A stretch of DNA of 64,000 bases from Corynebacterium camporealensis (GTDB taxonomy: Bacteria > Actinomycetota > Actinomycetes > Mycobacteriales > Mycobacteriaceae). Below, piece after piece: positions 17,771 to 26,647 of this stretch. Position 1 is the stretch's first letter. Each line of letters begins with the position of its first letter. The notes beneath the pieces were generated by a model. The model did no database searches. It saw only the letters and a program-made list of their open reading frames with translations, and was not told where the DNA came from. The position numbers and the translations under genes were made by a program. The stretch covers positions 658,627 through 722,626 of the forward strand of contig NZ_CP011311.1 of NCBI RefSeq assembly GCF_000980815.1. The letters run 5' to 3'.

Positions 17771-18532
17771 GTGACCTTTCCTCCTGAGCATATTCTCACC
17801 GCTTTCCATGCGGAGGCTTCCACTCAGTCCCGCCAGCTCGGCGCGGCCTGGGATAATGGCGTGTTAGTTGGCGATGTTGTCTACGCCATGGCGGGCCCCT
17901 GGGCGTCCTGGTCGGCGAAGCTGCGCGAAAAGCTCAAAGTACATGGTGCCCGCGTGGTCCGCCCCGTCGTGGCCTCGGATGGTCGCTACACCGCCGCGGG
18001 CTGGAAGGCGAACCAATACGTCCCCGGGGGCCTGCGCGGCCGGGCGGATGAGGCCGCCCAGTTGGCCTTGCGTATTGACGCAGTGCTTGCCGATGTCCCC
18101 GTGCCCGGCAACCGCGACGACGTCTTCGCCCGCGCCGAACGCGCCGCCTGGGAAGAAACGGGCGAGGCCATTGTGGCATTGCCTGCCGATGTCCCCGTGC
18201 AGGTCGGCCACGCCGATGTGCTGGGCACCACCTTGTTTGCCGCGGCGAATCCACCCACCATCGTCGATGTGGTGCCGACTGCCGCGCCCCGTCCGGCCGG
18301 CTGGTCTGCCGCACTCGTGATTGTCGATGGCCTCATTGCCGGCGTCGTCGACGATGCCGTGTGCCGCCGTTTCAACCACGTGCCACACATGGACCAATTG
18401 CTGCTGCGTGCCGTGGCGTATCGCCGCCACGTCAATAACCTGCACCCCGCATCGAAGTCGAATGTGCGTTCGGAGATTGAGCGCGTGGAGGAAATGCTGG
18501 TGTCTCGGGCATCTGAGATACTGGCTGAGTGA
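17771..18532 (+). CDS. TIGR02569 family actinobacterial protein
   Basis: 253 residues. Blocks such as GAAWDNGVLVGDVVYAMAG, VVRPVVASDGRYTAAGWKAN and VDGLIAGVVDDAVCRRFNHVPHMDQLLLRAVAYR fit the actinobacterial TIGR02569 family encoded beside adnA (Rv3205c region in mycobacteria). The fold may be kinase-like, but no catalytic triad is obvious, so function is unknown. The GTG start has AAGGAG four bases before CCTT. Its stop overlaps the adnA start by four bases. Repeat-word copy at 18085. Confidence 0.8.
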   Translation: MTFPPEHILTAFHAEASTQSRQLGAAWDNGVLVGDVVYAMAGPWASWSAKLREKLKVHGARVVRPVVASDGRYTAAGWKANQYVPGGLRGRADEAAQLALRIDAVLADVPVPGNRDDVFARAERAAWEETGEAIVALPADVPVQVGHADVLGTTLFAAANPPTIVDVVPTAAPRPAGWSAALVIVDGLIAGVVDDAVCRRFNHVPHMDQLLLRAVAYRRHVNNLHPASKSNVRSEIERVEEMLVSRASEILAE

Positions 18533-21500
18533 GTTATAGTCCGCATTCCACCGCCCGGGCAGGTGTGGTCCTGCCGCCATCGCCAACTGTGCGACTGGTC
18601 GCGCGCAAGCGACCAGCACAGCATAGAAGCTGGGACATACCTTTACCGGAGCGCGGCACCTGGAAAATCACTGGTGGTGCGGGCACGGGTGTCTCCAGCT
18701 TTGTCGTGGACACCGTCATCGCCCGCCTGCAGACCGGCGCGCACCCCGACAGCATCCTGGTGGTGGCGACCTCCAAGGAATCCGGTGCGCTGTTGCGCCG
18801 GGAACTGTCGACGCACCTGGAAAACTTCGCCGCCAGCTCCAGCCCGGTGCGTTCCGTGCACTCCCTGGCCTTTGCGTTATTGCGTCGCGACAGCGACGAA
18901 GACCTGCGCCTGATTACCGGTGCCGAACAAGACGCCGTCATCCGCGAACTGCTCGAAGGCCATGCCGCCGACGGCGGTGCCCAGTGGCCGGAAGAATACC
19001 GCCCGGCCTTAAGCTTCGTGGGTTTCGCCCGCCAGCTGCGTGACTTCCTGTTGCGCGCCATTGAGCGCGGTCTTTCACCAGATGACCTGGAAGAACTCGG
19101 CGACCACTACCACCAACCCATGTGGCGCTCCGCGGGTATCTTCTTGCGTGAGTACGAACACGTCCAGGAACTGCGCGGTGTGCACTCGCTATCTGCGGCC
19201 GAGCTCATCTCCCAGGTCCTGCTGCGCCCGCACTTAACGGACAATCACCAGTGGGACACCATCGTTGTCGATGACGCCCAGTTACTCGACCCGACCGCCG
19301 GGCGCTTGATTACGGAGATGTCCAAGACCACCGAACTCACTGTGGTCGCCGGTGACCCGGACCAGGCCGTCTTTGCCTTCCGCGGTGCTAACGAGGAATT
19401 CCTGCAGAATTTCCCCGCCGAGCACACCCTGGAGCTGACCGAATCTCAGCGGCACCCCGAACCGGCGTGTGTGAGCATCGTCGAATCTGAAGGCACCCTA
19501 CGCGACGTCATTGCCGATACCGTCCGTCGCCGCCACCTCAGTGACGGCGTTCCTTGGCAGGACATCGCGGTCATCGTCCGCGGTAGCGGGGATATTGGCA
19601 AAGTCCGTCGCACCCTGCTGGCAGCTGGCGTGCCCGTCCACATCAACCCAACCGACGTGGTGCTTTCCGAGCAACGCCTCGTCGCCGCCATGCTGCTTGC
19701 CCTGCGCGGGCTCGAAGAAGAACTGACCAATAGCCAGCTCGAAGACCTGCTTACTGGTCCCGTGGGTGGTGCAGACCCGGTGACCCTGCGCCGGCTGATT
19801 CGTGGTTTGCGTCGCTATGCGCCGGATAAGCGCGGCATTGATACGCTACGCGAGCTCCTTGACGGCGAACTGCCCGATTTCAAAGGCTTGCTTACCGAGC
19901 GCGAAGAAACGATTCTCACCCGCATCCGCGACATTATCGGTGCTGGACGAAAAGAAATCGCCGCTGAGAACAGCGTCGAGGAAATCCTCTGGGCTGTCTG
20001 GCAGGAAACCGGCCTGGATGCCCGTTTGCAGGCAGCCGCCCTGCGCGGTGGTGCGACCGGTTCGCAGGCCGACCGCGACTTGGATGCGATGATGTCGCTT
20101 TTCGATGCCGCCGGCGACTTCGTCGAACGCTACGACTCCGGTGCCACCTTGAGTGCTTTTATCAAGCACATCGAAGAACAAGAATTGCCCACCGGCGTGC
20201 GCGATAGGCGCACCGCCACCCCGCAGGCTGTCGAGGTCATCACGGCCCACGGTGCCGTGGGACGCGAGTGGGACACCGTTGTCGTAGTCGGCGCGCAGGA
20301 AGGGCAGTGGCCAGCCCTGGGTGAGACCGGATCTCTGTTTGACCAAGAAAAGCTCGTCGACTTAATCGACCACCGCATCGAACCGAATGAGCCCGTCAGC
20401 CACCTGGCTAGCCGTCTTGCAGAAGAACGTCGGCTTTTCCATGTGGCGACGTCCAGGCATCGGCAGCGTTTGGTCATCGCGGCCATCGACCAGCCGGATG
20501 GCGATGTCGTGGCTGAGCCGTCGCGTTTCATTGAGGAATTCTGTGGCAAGGGCGTCGATGTCCCGGGTGCCCAGGCGCGCCGGGAAGCCAACCAGCAGTT
20601 GCGGCGCTCACGCTTGCCGCGTGAGTTGGGCCTCGATGTGCCTGAACCTGCACCGGTGCGCCCGGAGACGGAAGAGGAAGTCGACCCGCTGCAGGTCTCG
20701 GTGCTATCCGTGCCGTCGTTTGTTGCACAGCTGCGCCGCGTGGTTACGGACCCCGAAAGCGGCGAGACCGAGCGCACCCAAGCCGTGCGACAGCTAGCGC
20801 GCATGGCCGAAGCCGGCGTGCCAGGCGCGCACCCGGACGAATGGTGGGCGGCGCGCGAGCTTGCCAGCGAACACGAGCTGGAAGCGCCGGCGCGCTTGTC
20901 GCCGTCGAAGGTGGAAGCGCTGCTGACCTGTCCTCTGAATGCGATGCTGACGAGTCTTACCGAAGAAGACGACGGCAGCGAGATTCACCTGCAGCGCGGC
21001 AACATCACCCATGCTTTCTTAGAAGCGCTCGGTCGCGGCGCGGACCCGGATGCTGCTTTTGAACTGACCATGGAGGCTTACGGCGAGGTGCTCAACTGCC
21101 CGGACTGGCAGCGCGAGACCAAGCTGGAAGAATTCGCTGACTTGCTCGAGCGCACGCGGAGTTGGGCACTCAAGAACGCCGAAGACCTGGTGGGCGTGGA
21201 GGTTCCCGTCAGTGTTGACGTCGACGGGATTCGCATTGGTGGCTATATCGACAGGCTGAGCAACGATGGCACGGATTACTACGTCATTGATTTGAAGACT
21301 GGTAAGTCCGCGCCGACGAAGGCCGATGTGCAGGACAACGCCCAGCTGGCGACCTACCAGTTGGCCTTGGAGCACGGCCAGCTTATCGATGGCGCCATCC
21401 GCACCGGCGACGGCATGTCGCGTGGCGGAGGCGTGCTCTACTACCCGGCAGTCGGTGTGCGGGGAACCTCGCGCGAGCAGGCGCGCTTGGATGATGAACA

Positions 21501-21651
21501 ACTGAACGAGTTCGCCGAGCAATTGCCGCCGCTGTTGGAGGAAATGCGCGGACCGAAGGTCACCGCGCGCGAGAACGATGGCTGCGATGATTGCCCGATT
21601 CGCAGCATTTGCCCAGTGCATACGGAAGGAAGGATGACCACTGATGTTTAG
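18529..21651 (+). CDS. adnA: AdnA: helicase-nuclease subunit with degraded motor motifs
   Basis: 1040 residues. Layout is a UvrD-like motor domain (about 1-700) and a RecB-type nuclease domain (about 790-1040). Motor motifs are altered: Walker A is GGAGTGVSS at 49-57 with Val55 in place of Lys; motif II is VVDDAQ rather than DEAQ; motif V reads TAHGAVGREWD without the usual Lys. Motif III (GDPDQAVFAFRGA) is intact. The nuclease motif IDLKTGK and downstream QLATYQ are intact, as are four cysteines (LLTCP near the domain start; CDDCPIRSIC at the end) fitting a 4Fe-4S cluster. It pairs with AdnB in double-strand-break end resection. GTG start, overlapping both neighbours. Confidence 0.93.
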   Translation: MSYSPHSTARAGVVLPPSPTVRLVARKRPAQHRSWDIPLPERGTWKITGGAGTGVSSFVVDTVIARLQTGAHPDSILVVATSKESGALLRRELSTHLENFAASSSPVRSVHSLAFALLRRDSDEDLRLITGAEQDAVIRELLEGHAADGGAQWPEEYRPALSFVGFARQLRDFLLRAIERGLSPDDLEELGDHYHQPMWRSAGIFLREYEHVQELRGVHSLSAAELISQVLLRPHLTDNHQWDTIVVDDAQLLDPTAGRLITEMSKTTELTVVAGDPDQAVFAFRGANEEFLQNFPAEHTLELTESQRHPEPACVSIVESEGTLRDVIADTVRRRHLSDGVPWQDIAVIVRGSGDIGKVRRTLLAAGVPVHINPTDVVLSEQRLVAAMLLALRGLEEELTNSQLEDLLTGPVGGADPVTLRRLIRGLRRYAPDKRGIDTLRELLDGELPDFKGLLTEREETILTRIRDIIGAGRKEIAAENSVEEILWAVWQETGLDARLQAAALRGGATGSQADRDLDAMMSLFDAAGDFVERYDSGATLSAFIKHIEEQELPTGVRDRRTATPQAVEVITAHGAVGREWDTVVVVGAQEGQWPALGETGSLFDQEKLVDLIDHRIEPNEPVSHLASRLAEERRLFHVATSRHRQRLVIAAIDQPDGDVVAEPSRFIEEFCGKGVDVPGAQARREANQQLRRSRLPRELGLDVPEPAPVRPETEEEVDPLQVSVLSVPSFVAQLRRVVTDPESGETERTQAVRQLARMAEAGVPGAHPDEWWAARELASEHELEAPARLSPSKVEALLTCPLNAMLTSLTEEDDGSEIHLQRGNITHAFLEALGRGADPDAAFELTMEAYGEVLNCPDWQRETKLEEFADLLERTRSWALKNAEDLVGVEVPVSVDVDGIRIGGYIDRLSNDGTDYYVIDLKTGKSAPTKADVQDNAQLATYQLALEHGQLIDGAIRTGDGMSRGGGVLYYPAVGVRGTSREQARLDDEQLNEFAEQLPPLLEEMRGPKVTARENDGCDDCPIRSICPVHTEGRMTTDV

Positions 21652-24600
21652 TCCGAATCAGATTGCGCGTGCGCTCGGCAAGAAATTCCTGCCCACCGAC
21701 GAGCAAGTGCAGGTCATGGAGGAAGGCCTCAAGCCGAAACTCGTCGTGGCAGGCGCTGGCGCGGGCAAGACCGAGACGATGGCTTCGCGTGTGGTCTACC
21801 TGGTTGCCAACGGCATGGTCCGCCCCGAGCAGGTGTTGGGTCTGACCTTTACGCGTAAGGCGGCGCAGCAGTTGGAACAGCGCATCCGCAAGCAATTGCA
21901 GACGCTGCGCTCGTCGGGGCTGATTGTGCCGGGATCGCCTGCAGCAGAAGCACTGGAGACCATCGCGCCGAAGGTGTCGACCTATGACTCCTATGCTGGT
22001 GAGTTGCTGCGTGAATACGGCCTGCTCGTGCCCGTGGAGCCGAGCGCGCGCATCATTACCGAGGCAGAGCGCTATGCCATTGCCCGGGAGGTGGTCATCA
22101 ATTATGGCGGCAAGCTCGCAGCACCCCAGGCGGTGCCGACGGTGACGAAGACGCTGCTGCGTCTGACTGAAAGCATCGATAACAGCTTGCTCGATACCAC
22201 CGACATTGAAGAGCAAGCCGATGCCTTCTTGCGCGAGGTGCAGTCGTTGGAGAAATCCAAGCGCAGCAAGACGGAGTTCTCCCAGAACAACCTCAAATAC
22301 ATGGAGACCCAGACGCTGCGCAAGCAGTACCTCCCGTTGGTCGATGCCCTCAAGAACGAACAAGCCGAACAACGCGTCATTACCTTCGGCGAGCAAATGT
22401 CGGTGGCAGCGCAGCTAGCGGAGAAACATCCAGTGGTGGGCAAGGAACAGCGCGCCCGCTACAGCGTGGTCATGCTCGATGAATACCAGGACACCTCCCA
22501 TGCGCAGCGCGTGCTGCTGCGCAGTCTGTTTGGCAACGCACCGCACGAGGGGCTGTCCGTCACGGCCGTGGGTGATCCGATGCAGGCGATTTACGGCTGG
22601 CGCGGTGCGACCGCGGAGAACCTCACTGCGTTCGTGGAGGACTTCCCGCAGGCAGACGGCGTACCAGCCGATAAGGACCAGTTGCTGACCTCGTGGCGCA
22701 ATCCGGTAAAGGCGCTGCAGCTGGCAAACACTGTGGCCACGGGTGTCTTCGCGGGCGGAACGCGCCCGGTGGGGGAGCTCTCGCCGCGCGAGTGCGCGCC
22801 CGAGGGGGAAGTCCAGTTGGCGTATTTTGAGACGCCGGCGGAGGAACATGGGTTCATCGCGAAGCACTTGCGAAAGCTGTGGGAAGAACGCGACGGTGAG
22901 TTCAAGGCCGCGGTGCTGGTGCGTCAGAACAAACAGGCCATCCCGATTGCAGAGGCGCTGGAGGAGGCGGGTGTGCCTTATGAAATTGTCGGACTAGGCG
23001 GGCTGTTGTGGGAGCCGGAGATTCAGGACCTGGTGGCGTTGGCGACGTTGTTGGTGCGCCCGCAGGCATCGACAGCAGCGCTGCGTGTTTTGTCCGGTCC
23101 GCTGTGCGGCCTGGGCATTCAGGATTTACAAGCCTTGGCGGCACGCCAGCGCAACCTGGCAGGTGTGGAGGATAATCGCGTGCGCTATGAGGGCGGTGAC
23201 CCGCTCGAGCACCTGCGCGCGGAGTTGGCAGTCCAGACTGCAGAAAAGCCGGACCAGGTGCTGGGGCTTGGCGATGCCCTGGCCGACCTGGGCGAGCGCG
23301 AGCGCTACACCCCGGAAGGCCTGGCGCGCATGGAAGAGGTCGCGGCGAAGCTGCGTCACCTGCGCACCTACTCGTTGGCCAAGCCGCTGGCAGACCTTTT
23401 CGCCGACATCGAAGCGCTGTTTAACCTGCGAACTGAGGTGCTGGCGCGTGGGCGCGCCGGGGGTGCCACGCATCTGGACCAGTTCGCGGAGTTCGTCGCT
23501 GGTTTCCACGGCGATTCACTCGGCGCGCTGCTGGATTACTTTGAGCTTGCCCGCGATGAGGAGGGCGGACTCGAAGCCGGTGAGGTTCCGGCGACGACAG
23601 ACCGCGTGCAGATTCTTACCGCGCACAAGGCGAAGGGCCTGGAGTGGGATCACGTGTGCGTGGCTCATGCGGACTCGCAAAGTTATGCCGCCAAGGCGGA
23701 GACGTTCGTGACCAAGGTCGATAAGGCACCAGGACCGGGCGATGAGATTCCACTGGATATGGACGCCACCACGCGCACGGACTTCGAAAAGGCCTGCAAG
23801 CAGTTCATGGAGGAAGCCCGCGAACACAATGCCGAGGAATCAGCGCGCCTCTTTTACGTGGCGATGACGCGTACCGAGTCCACGCTGACCATCACCGGCT
23901 CCGGTACCAACCGCCAATCCGGAAAGTCGAAGAAGGGCCCCTACGAGTACTTCGAAACCCTCAAGAACGCATTCCCCGACCTCGTCGTGCACTGGGAGGT
24001 GCCCGAGACCCCAGAGGCAGAGGACGGTCGCACCCTGGGCGAAGAAAAGTTTCCGCAGCTTAACCCCCGCGCCGAGGTGATGGAGGCTGCGGGGCTGGTG
24101 CGGGAGGGCATCGTCAAGCAACCGGCACTCAGCCGCGGTGAGACCTTTGACCTGTGGGAGCAGGAGACCAGCGCGCTGATTGCCGAGTATGAGGCGCTGC
24201 AGACCCCGCGGGTGGATGTGGAGTTGCCGAAGGAGCTGACGGCTTCGGACTTTGTGGCTGTGGGCCGGGATGCGCTGCAGTTTGCGCGCAGGCAGCGTCG
24301 TCCGGTTCCGTTTAAGCCGAATCGGTATGCCAAGCGTGGCACGGCTTTCCACTCCTGGGTGGAGGACCTCTTCGGCGGGCAGGCGCTGCTCGATGAGGAC
24401 CAGCTGCCAGGCATGGGCGAGGACCCGACCGGGGACGTGGAAGAGCTCAAAGAGGCGTTTATGAAATCCGAATGGGCACAGCGCACCCCGGTGGAAGTGG
24501 AAAAGCCTTTCTACTTCACGCTGCATGGTTCGGTGCTCAACGGCCGAATGGATGCGGTGTTTCAGGAACCGGATGGCAGTTATCTGGTTGTGGACTGGAA

Positions 24601-24814
24601 GACCGGTCGCCCGCCGCAGGGCGCGGAGTTGAAGGCAGCGGAACTGCAGCTGGCGGTCTATGCTGAGGCTTTACGGCAGGAAATTAAGGGTGCCAAGGTG
24701 CGCGCGGTATTCCATTATGTGAGCAGTGGGTTTACGCTCGAACCTAAGTCGTTGCCGGCGGGTAAAGACCTGGCTGCGGTTTTGGACTCGTCGGTTGAGT
24801 GGGTGGAGGACTAG
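21644..24814 (+). CDS. adnB: AdnB: motor and nuclease subunit of the AdnAB end-resection enzyme
   Basis: 1056 residues. All superfamily-1 motifs are intact: AGAGAGKT at 36-43 (Lys42), TFTRKAAQQLEQR (Ia), LDEYQDTS (II), GDPMQAIYGWRGA (III), SWRNP (IV), TAHKAKGLEWD (V), RLFYVAMTR (VI). The C-terminal RecB-like nuclease has GTAFHSWVEDL, RMDAVF, VVDWKTGRPP and LQLAVYAEAL, without iron-sulfur cysteines. It is therefore the active motor and second nuclease of the heterodimer, the actinobacterial counterpart of AddAB/RecBCD. Its ATG lies inside the last codons of adnA (8-base overlap), ensuring 1:1 synthesis. Confidence 0.95.
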   Translation: MFSPNQIARALGKKFLPTDEQVQVMEEGLKPKLVVAGAGAGKTETMASRVVYLVANGMVRPEQVLGLTFTRKAAQQLEQRIRKQLQTLRSSGLIVPGSPAAEALETIAPKVSTYDSYAGELLREYGLLVPVEPSARIITEAERYAIAREVVINYGGKLAAPQAVPTVTKTLLRLTESIDNSLLDTTDIEEQADAFLREVQSLEKSKRSKTEFSQNNLKYMETQTLRKQYLPLVDALKNEQAEQRVITFGEQMSVAAQLAEKHPVVGKEQRARYSVVMLDEYQDTSHAQRVLLRSLFGNAPHEGLSVTAVGDPMQAIYGWRGATAENLTAFVEDFPQADGVPADKDQLLTSWRNPVKALQLANTVATGVFAGGTRPVGELSPRECAPEGEVQLAYFETPAEEHGFIAKHLRKLWEERDGEFKAAVLVRQNKQAIPIAEALEEAGVPYEIVGLGGLLWEPEIQDLVALATLLVRPQASTAALRVLSGPLCGLGIQDLQALAARQRNLAGVEDNRVRYEGGDPLEHLRAELAVQTAEKPDQVLGLGDALADLGERERYTPEGLARMEEVAAKLRHLRTYSLAKPLADLFADIEALFNLRTEVLARGRAGGATHLDQFAEFVAGFHGDSLGALLDYFELARDEEGGLEAGEVPATTDRVQILTAHKAKGLEWDHVCVAHADSQSYAAKAETFVTKVDKAPGPGDEIPLDMDATTRTDFEKACKQFMEEAREHNAEESARLFYVAMTRTESTLTITGSGTNRQSGKSKKGPYEYFETLKNAFPDLVVHWEVPETPEAEDGRTLGEEKFPQLNPRAEVMEAAGLVREGIVKQPALSRGETFDLWEQETSALIAEYEALQTPRVDVELPKELTASDFVAVGRDALQFARRQRRPVPFKPNRYAKRGTAFHSWVEDLFGGQALLDEDQLPGMGEDPTGDVEELKEAFMKSEWAQRTPVEVEKPFYFTLHGSVLNGRMDAVFQEPDGSYLVVDWKTGRPPQGAELKAAELQLAVYAEALRQEIKGAKVRAVFHYVSSGFTLEPKSLPAGKDLAAVLDSSVEWVED

Positions 24815-24841
24815 AGTTAGTCCGTCACTAAAGGAGGTTGC

Positions 24842-25936
24842 GTGAGCACGCATCTGCATCGCTTTCGAGAGCGCTTTAAAGCCCAGGTCGAGCTGTCTTC
24901 TCAGCCAGATCACGCGCTTATCGATGTCATCCAGGTCCCCCGCGATAATCGCGCCGGCCCCTGGCGGCGGCTGAGCCGTCGTGTGTTGTGGGCTTTTGCC
25001 CTGCTGGTCTTCGTCATGGTTGTCGTTTACCTGGACCGGGATGGCTACAGCGAGGATCTCTCACTTCTCGATGCCGCCTACTACTCGGCGGTCTCACTGA
25101 CTACGGTGGGCTACGGCGATATTGTCCCGGTGACCCCGGAGGCGCGTTTTATTAACTTGGTCGTCATCACCCCGGCCCGCCTGGTCTTCCTGGTGTTGTT
25201 GGTCGGTGCTACGTTGTCGGTGCTCACAGACCGTGCGCGGCGTACCTTTGAAATCCAGAATTGGAGAAAGAATTTGCGTAACCACACCGTCGTTATTGGC
25301 TACGGCACCAAGGGTGCGGGCGCGGTCGCGGCATTGCTTGCCGATGGCATCCCGGCCTCCCAAATCGTCGTCATCGATACTAATCGCGCCTCCCTGGCTC
25401 ATGCGGAACACCACGGCTTGGTGACCATTTATGGCTCCGGTACGAAGCAGGATGTGCTCAAGATTGCTGGTGTGGAGAACGCTGAGTCGGTGGTCGTGAC
25501 ACCGTCGACAGATGACACGGCGGTGCTGTGTACGTTGTCGGTGCGTGAGCTCAATCCGCGGGCGAAGATTGTGGCCTCGGTGCGCGAGTCGGAAAACCGT
25601 CACTTGCTGCGCCAATCCGGTGCAGATTCCGTGGTGACTTCGGCGGAGACTGCCGGTCGTTTGCTAGGCCTGGCGACGGTGACTCCGACCGTGGTGGAGA
25701 TGATGGAAGACCTGCTCTCGCCAAATGAGGGCTTCTCCGTTGCAGAGCGCCCCGTGCGCGAGTTTGAGGTCGGTTCCAACCCACGTCACCTAGCCGATAT
25801 CGTGTTGGCGGTGCTGCGCAACAACGAGCTGCACCGCGTGGATACCAAGGACGCCTCGGCGTTGAAGCCAGGCGATCGCCTGCTGTATATCAAGCACGAG
25901 ATGGAAGAACCCACAGAAATCGACGAGGACGACTAG
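24842..25936 (+). CDS. Potassium channel with RCK (TrkA-N) domain, CglK-like
   Basis: 364 residues. Two membrane helices (RVLWAFALLVFVMVVVYL and LVVITPARLVFLVLLVGATL) flank the selectivity filter TTVGYGD at about residue 90. A cytoplasmic RCK domain follows (HTVVIGYGTKGAGAVAALLADG, a Rossmann GxGxxG-like start, then VVIDTN) and a TrkA-C-like end. This is the MthK-type layout and matches the position of the C. glutamicum channel CglK. AAAGGAGG precedes the GTG start. The stop codon abuts the nudC ATG. Repeat-word copy at 25336. Confidence 0.92.
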   Translation: MSTHLHRFRERFKAQVELSSQPDHALIDVIQVPRDNRAGPWRRLSRRVLWAFALLVFVMVVVYLDRDGYSEDLSLLDAAYYSAVSLTTVGYGDIVPVTPEARFINLVVITPARLVFLVLLVGATLSVLTDRARRTFEIQNWRKNLRNHTVVIGYGTKGAGAVAALLADGIPASQIVVIDTNRASLAHAEHHGLVTIYGSGTKQDVLKIAGVENAESVVVTPSTDDTAVLCTLSVRELNPRAKIVASVRESENRHLLRQSGADSVVTSAETAGRLLGLATVTPTVVEMMEDLLSPNEGFSVAERPVREFEVGSNPRHLADIVLAVLRNNELHRVDTKDASALKPGDRLLYIKHEMEEPTEIDEDD

Positions 25937-26647
25937 ATGTACTTACCGGTCTCAGCTACCGGACGGGTTCCGGTCGATGCGGCCGGGCAGCCTGTGCTGC
26001 TGCGCCACCTGCCACCGACGGATGTCGTGGTGCAGTTGTCGCGGTGGTCAGCGCTTTTGCTTGACGATGTCGCCGCCTTCGGCACACCCCAAGACGCCAC
26101 CTTCTTTGCCGATCAGCCAGAAATTTTGAAGGCGATCACGTTGGTGCGCAACCGGCGGGAGATGATTTTCGATCCGGCTAGTGGTGAAAAGCTCGACTAC
26201 TCCGACGGCGGGGTAGTAGGCCGCAATCCGCGTGGGCGTTTGGTCTTTCCGCGCCTGGACCCGGCGGTCATCGGCATGGTGCAGCTACGCGGAACGAACA
26301 AGATTTTGCTTGCCCGTAACCGTCAGCGCGATGGGTATTTTTCGCTGATTGCCGGTTACGTCGATGCGGGTGAGACACTGGAACAGGCCTTTGCCCGCGA
26401 GGTCTGGGAGGAAACCGGCAGGCGCGTGGAGGACTTACAGTATTGGGGCTCGCAGCCCTGGCCGCCGTCCGGGTCGTTGATGGTCGGTTTCACGGCGGTG
26501 ACCGGCGATGCTGCGGCGGTAGGAAAGCTGGATGGCGAGCTCGCCGAAATTCGCTGGGTCAGCCGGGACGAGTTGCCGGAATTGCCCTTGGCTAGGGCTG
26601 GTTCGATTGCGCACACGATGATCATGGAGTGGTACCACGGTGAATAA
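25937..26647 (+). CDS. nudC: Nudix NAD(H) pyrophosphatase, NudC-like, without zinc ribbon
   Basis: 236 residues. The Nudix box GYVDAGETLEQAFAREVWEETG and, just after it, SQPWPPSGSLMVGF (the SQPWPFPxS motif specific to NADH-hydrolysing Nudix enzymes) identify the family. It cleaves NADH to NMNH and AMP, and homologues also remove NAD caps from RNA. The four zinc-ribbon cysteines of E. coli NudC are absent: the protein has no cysteine, and FDPASG stands where FCGYCG-like sequence is expected. Its ATG directly follows the channel stop (tagatg) and its end overlaps uvrD2. Confidence 0.88.
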   Translation: MYLPVSATGRVPVDAAGQPVLLRHLPPTDVVVQLSRWSALLLDDVAAFGTPQDATFFADQPEILKAITLVRNRREMIFDPASGEKLDYSDGGVVGRNPRGRLVFPRLDPAVIGMVQLRGTNKILLARNRQRDGYFSLIAGYVDAGETLEQAFAREVWEETGRRVEDLQYWGSQPWPPSGSLMVGFTAVTGDAAAVGKLDGELAEIRWVSRDELPELPLARAGSIAHTMIMEWYHGE

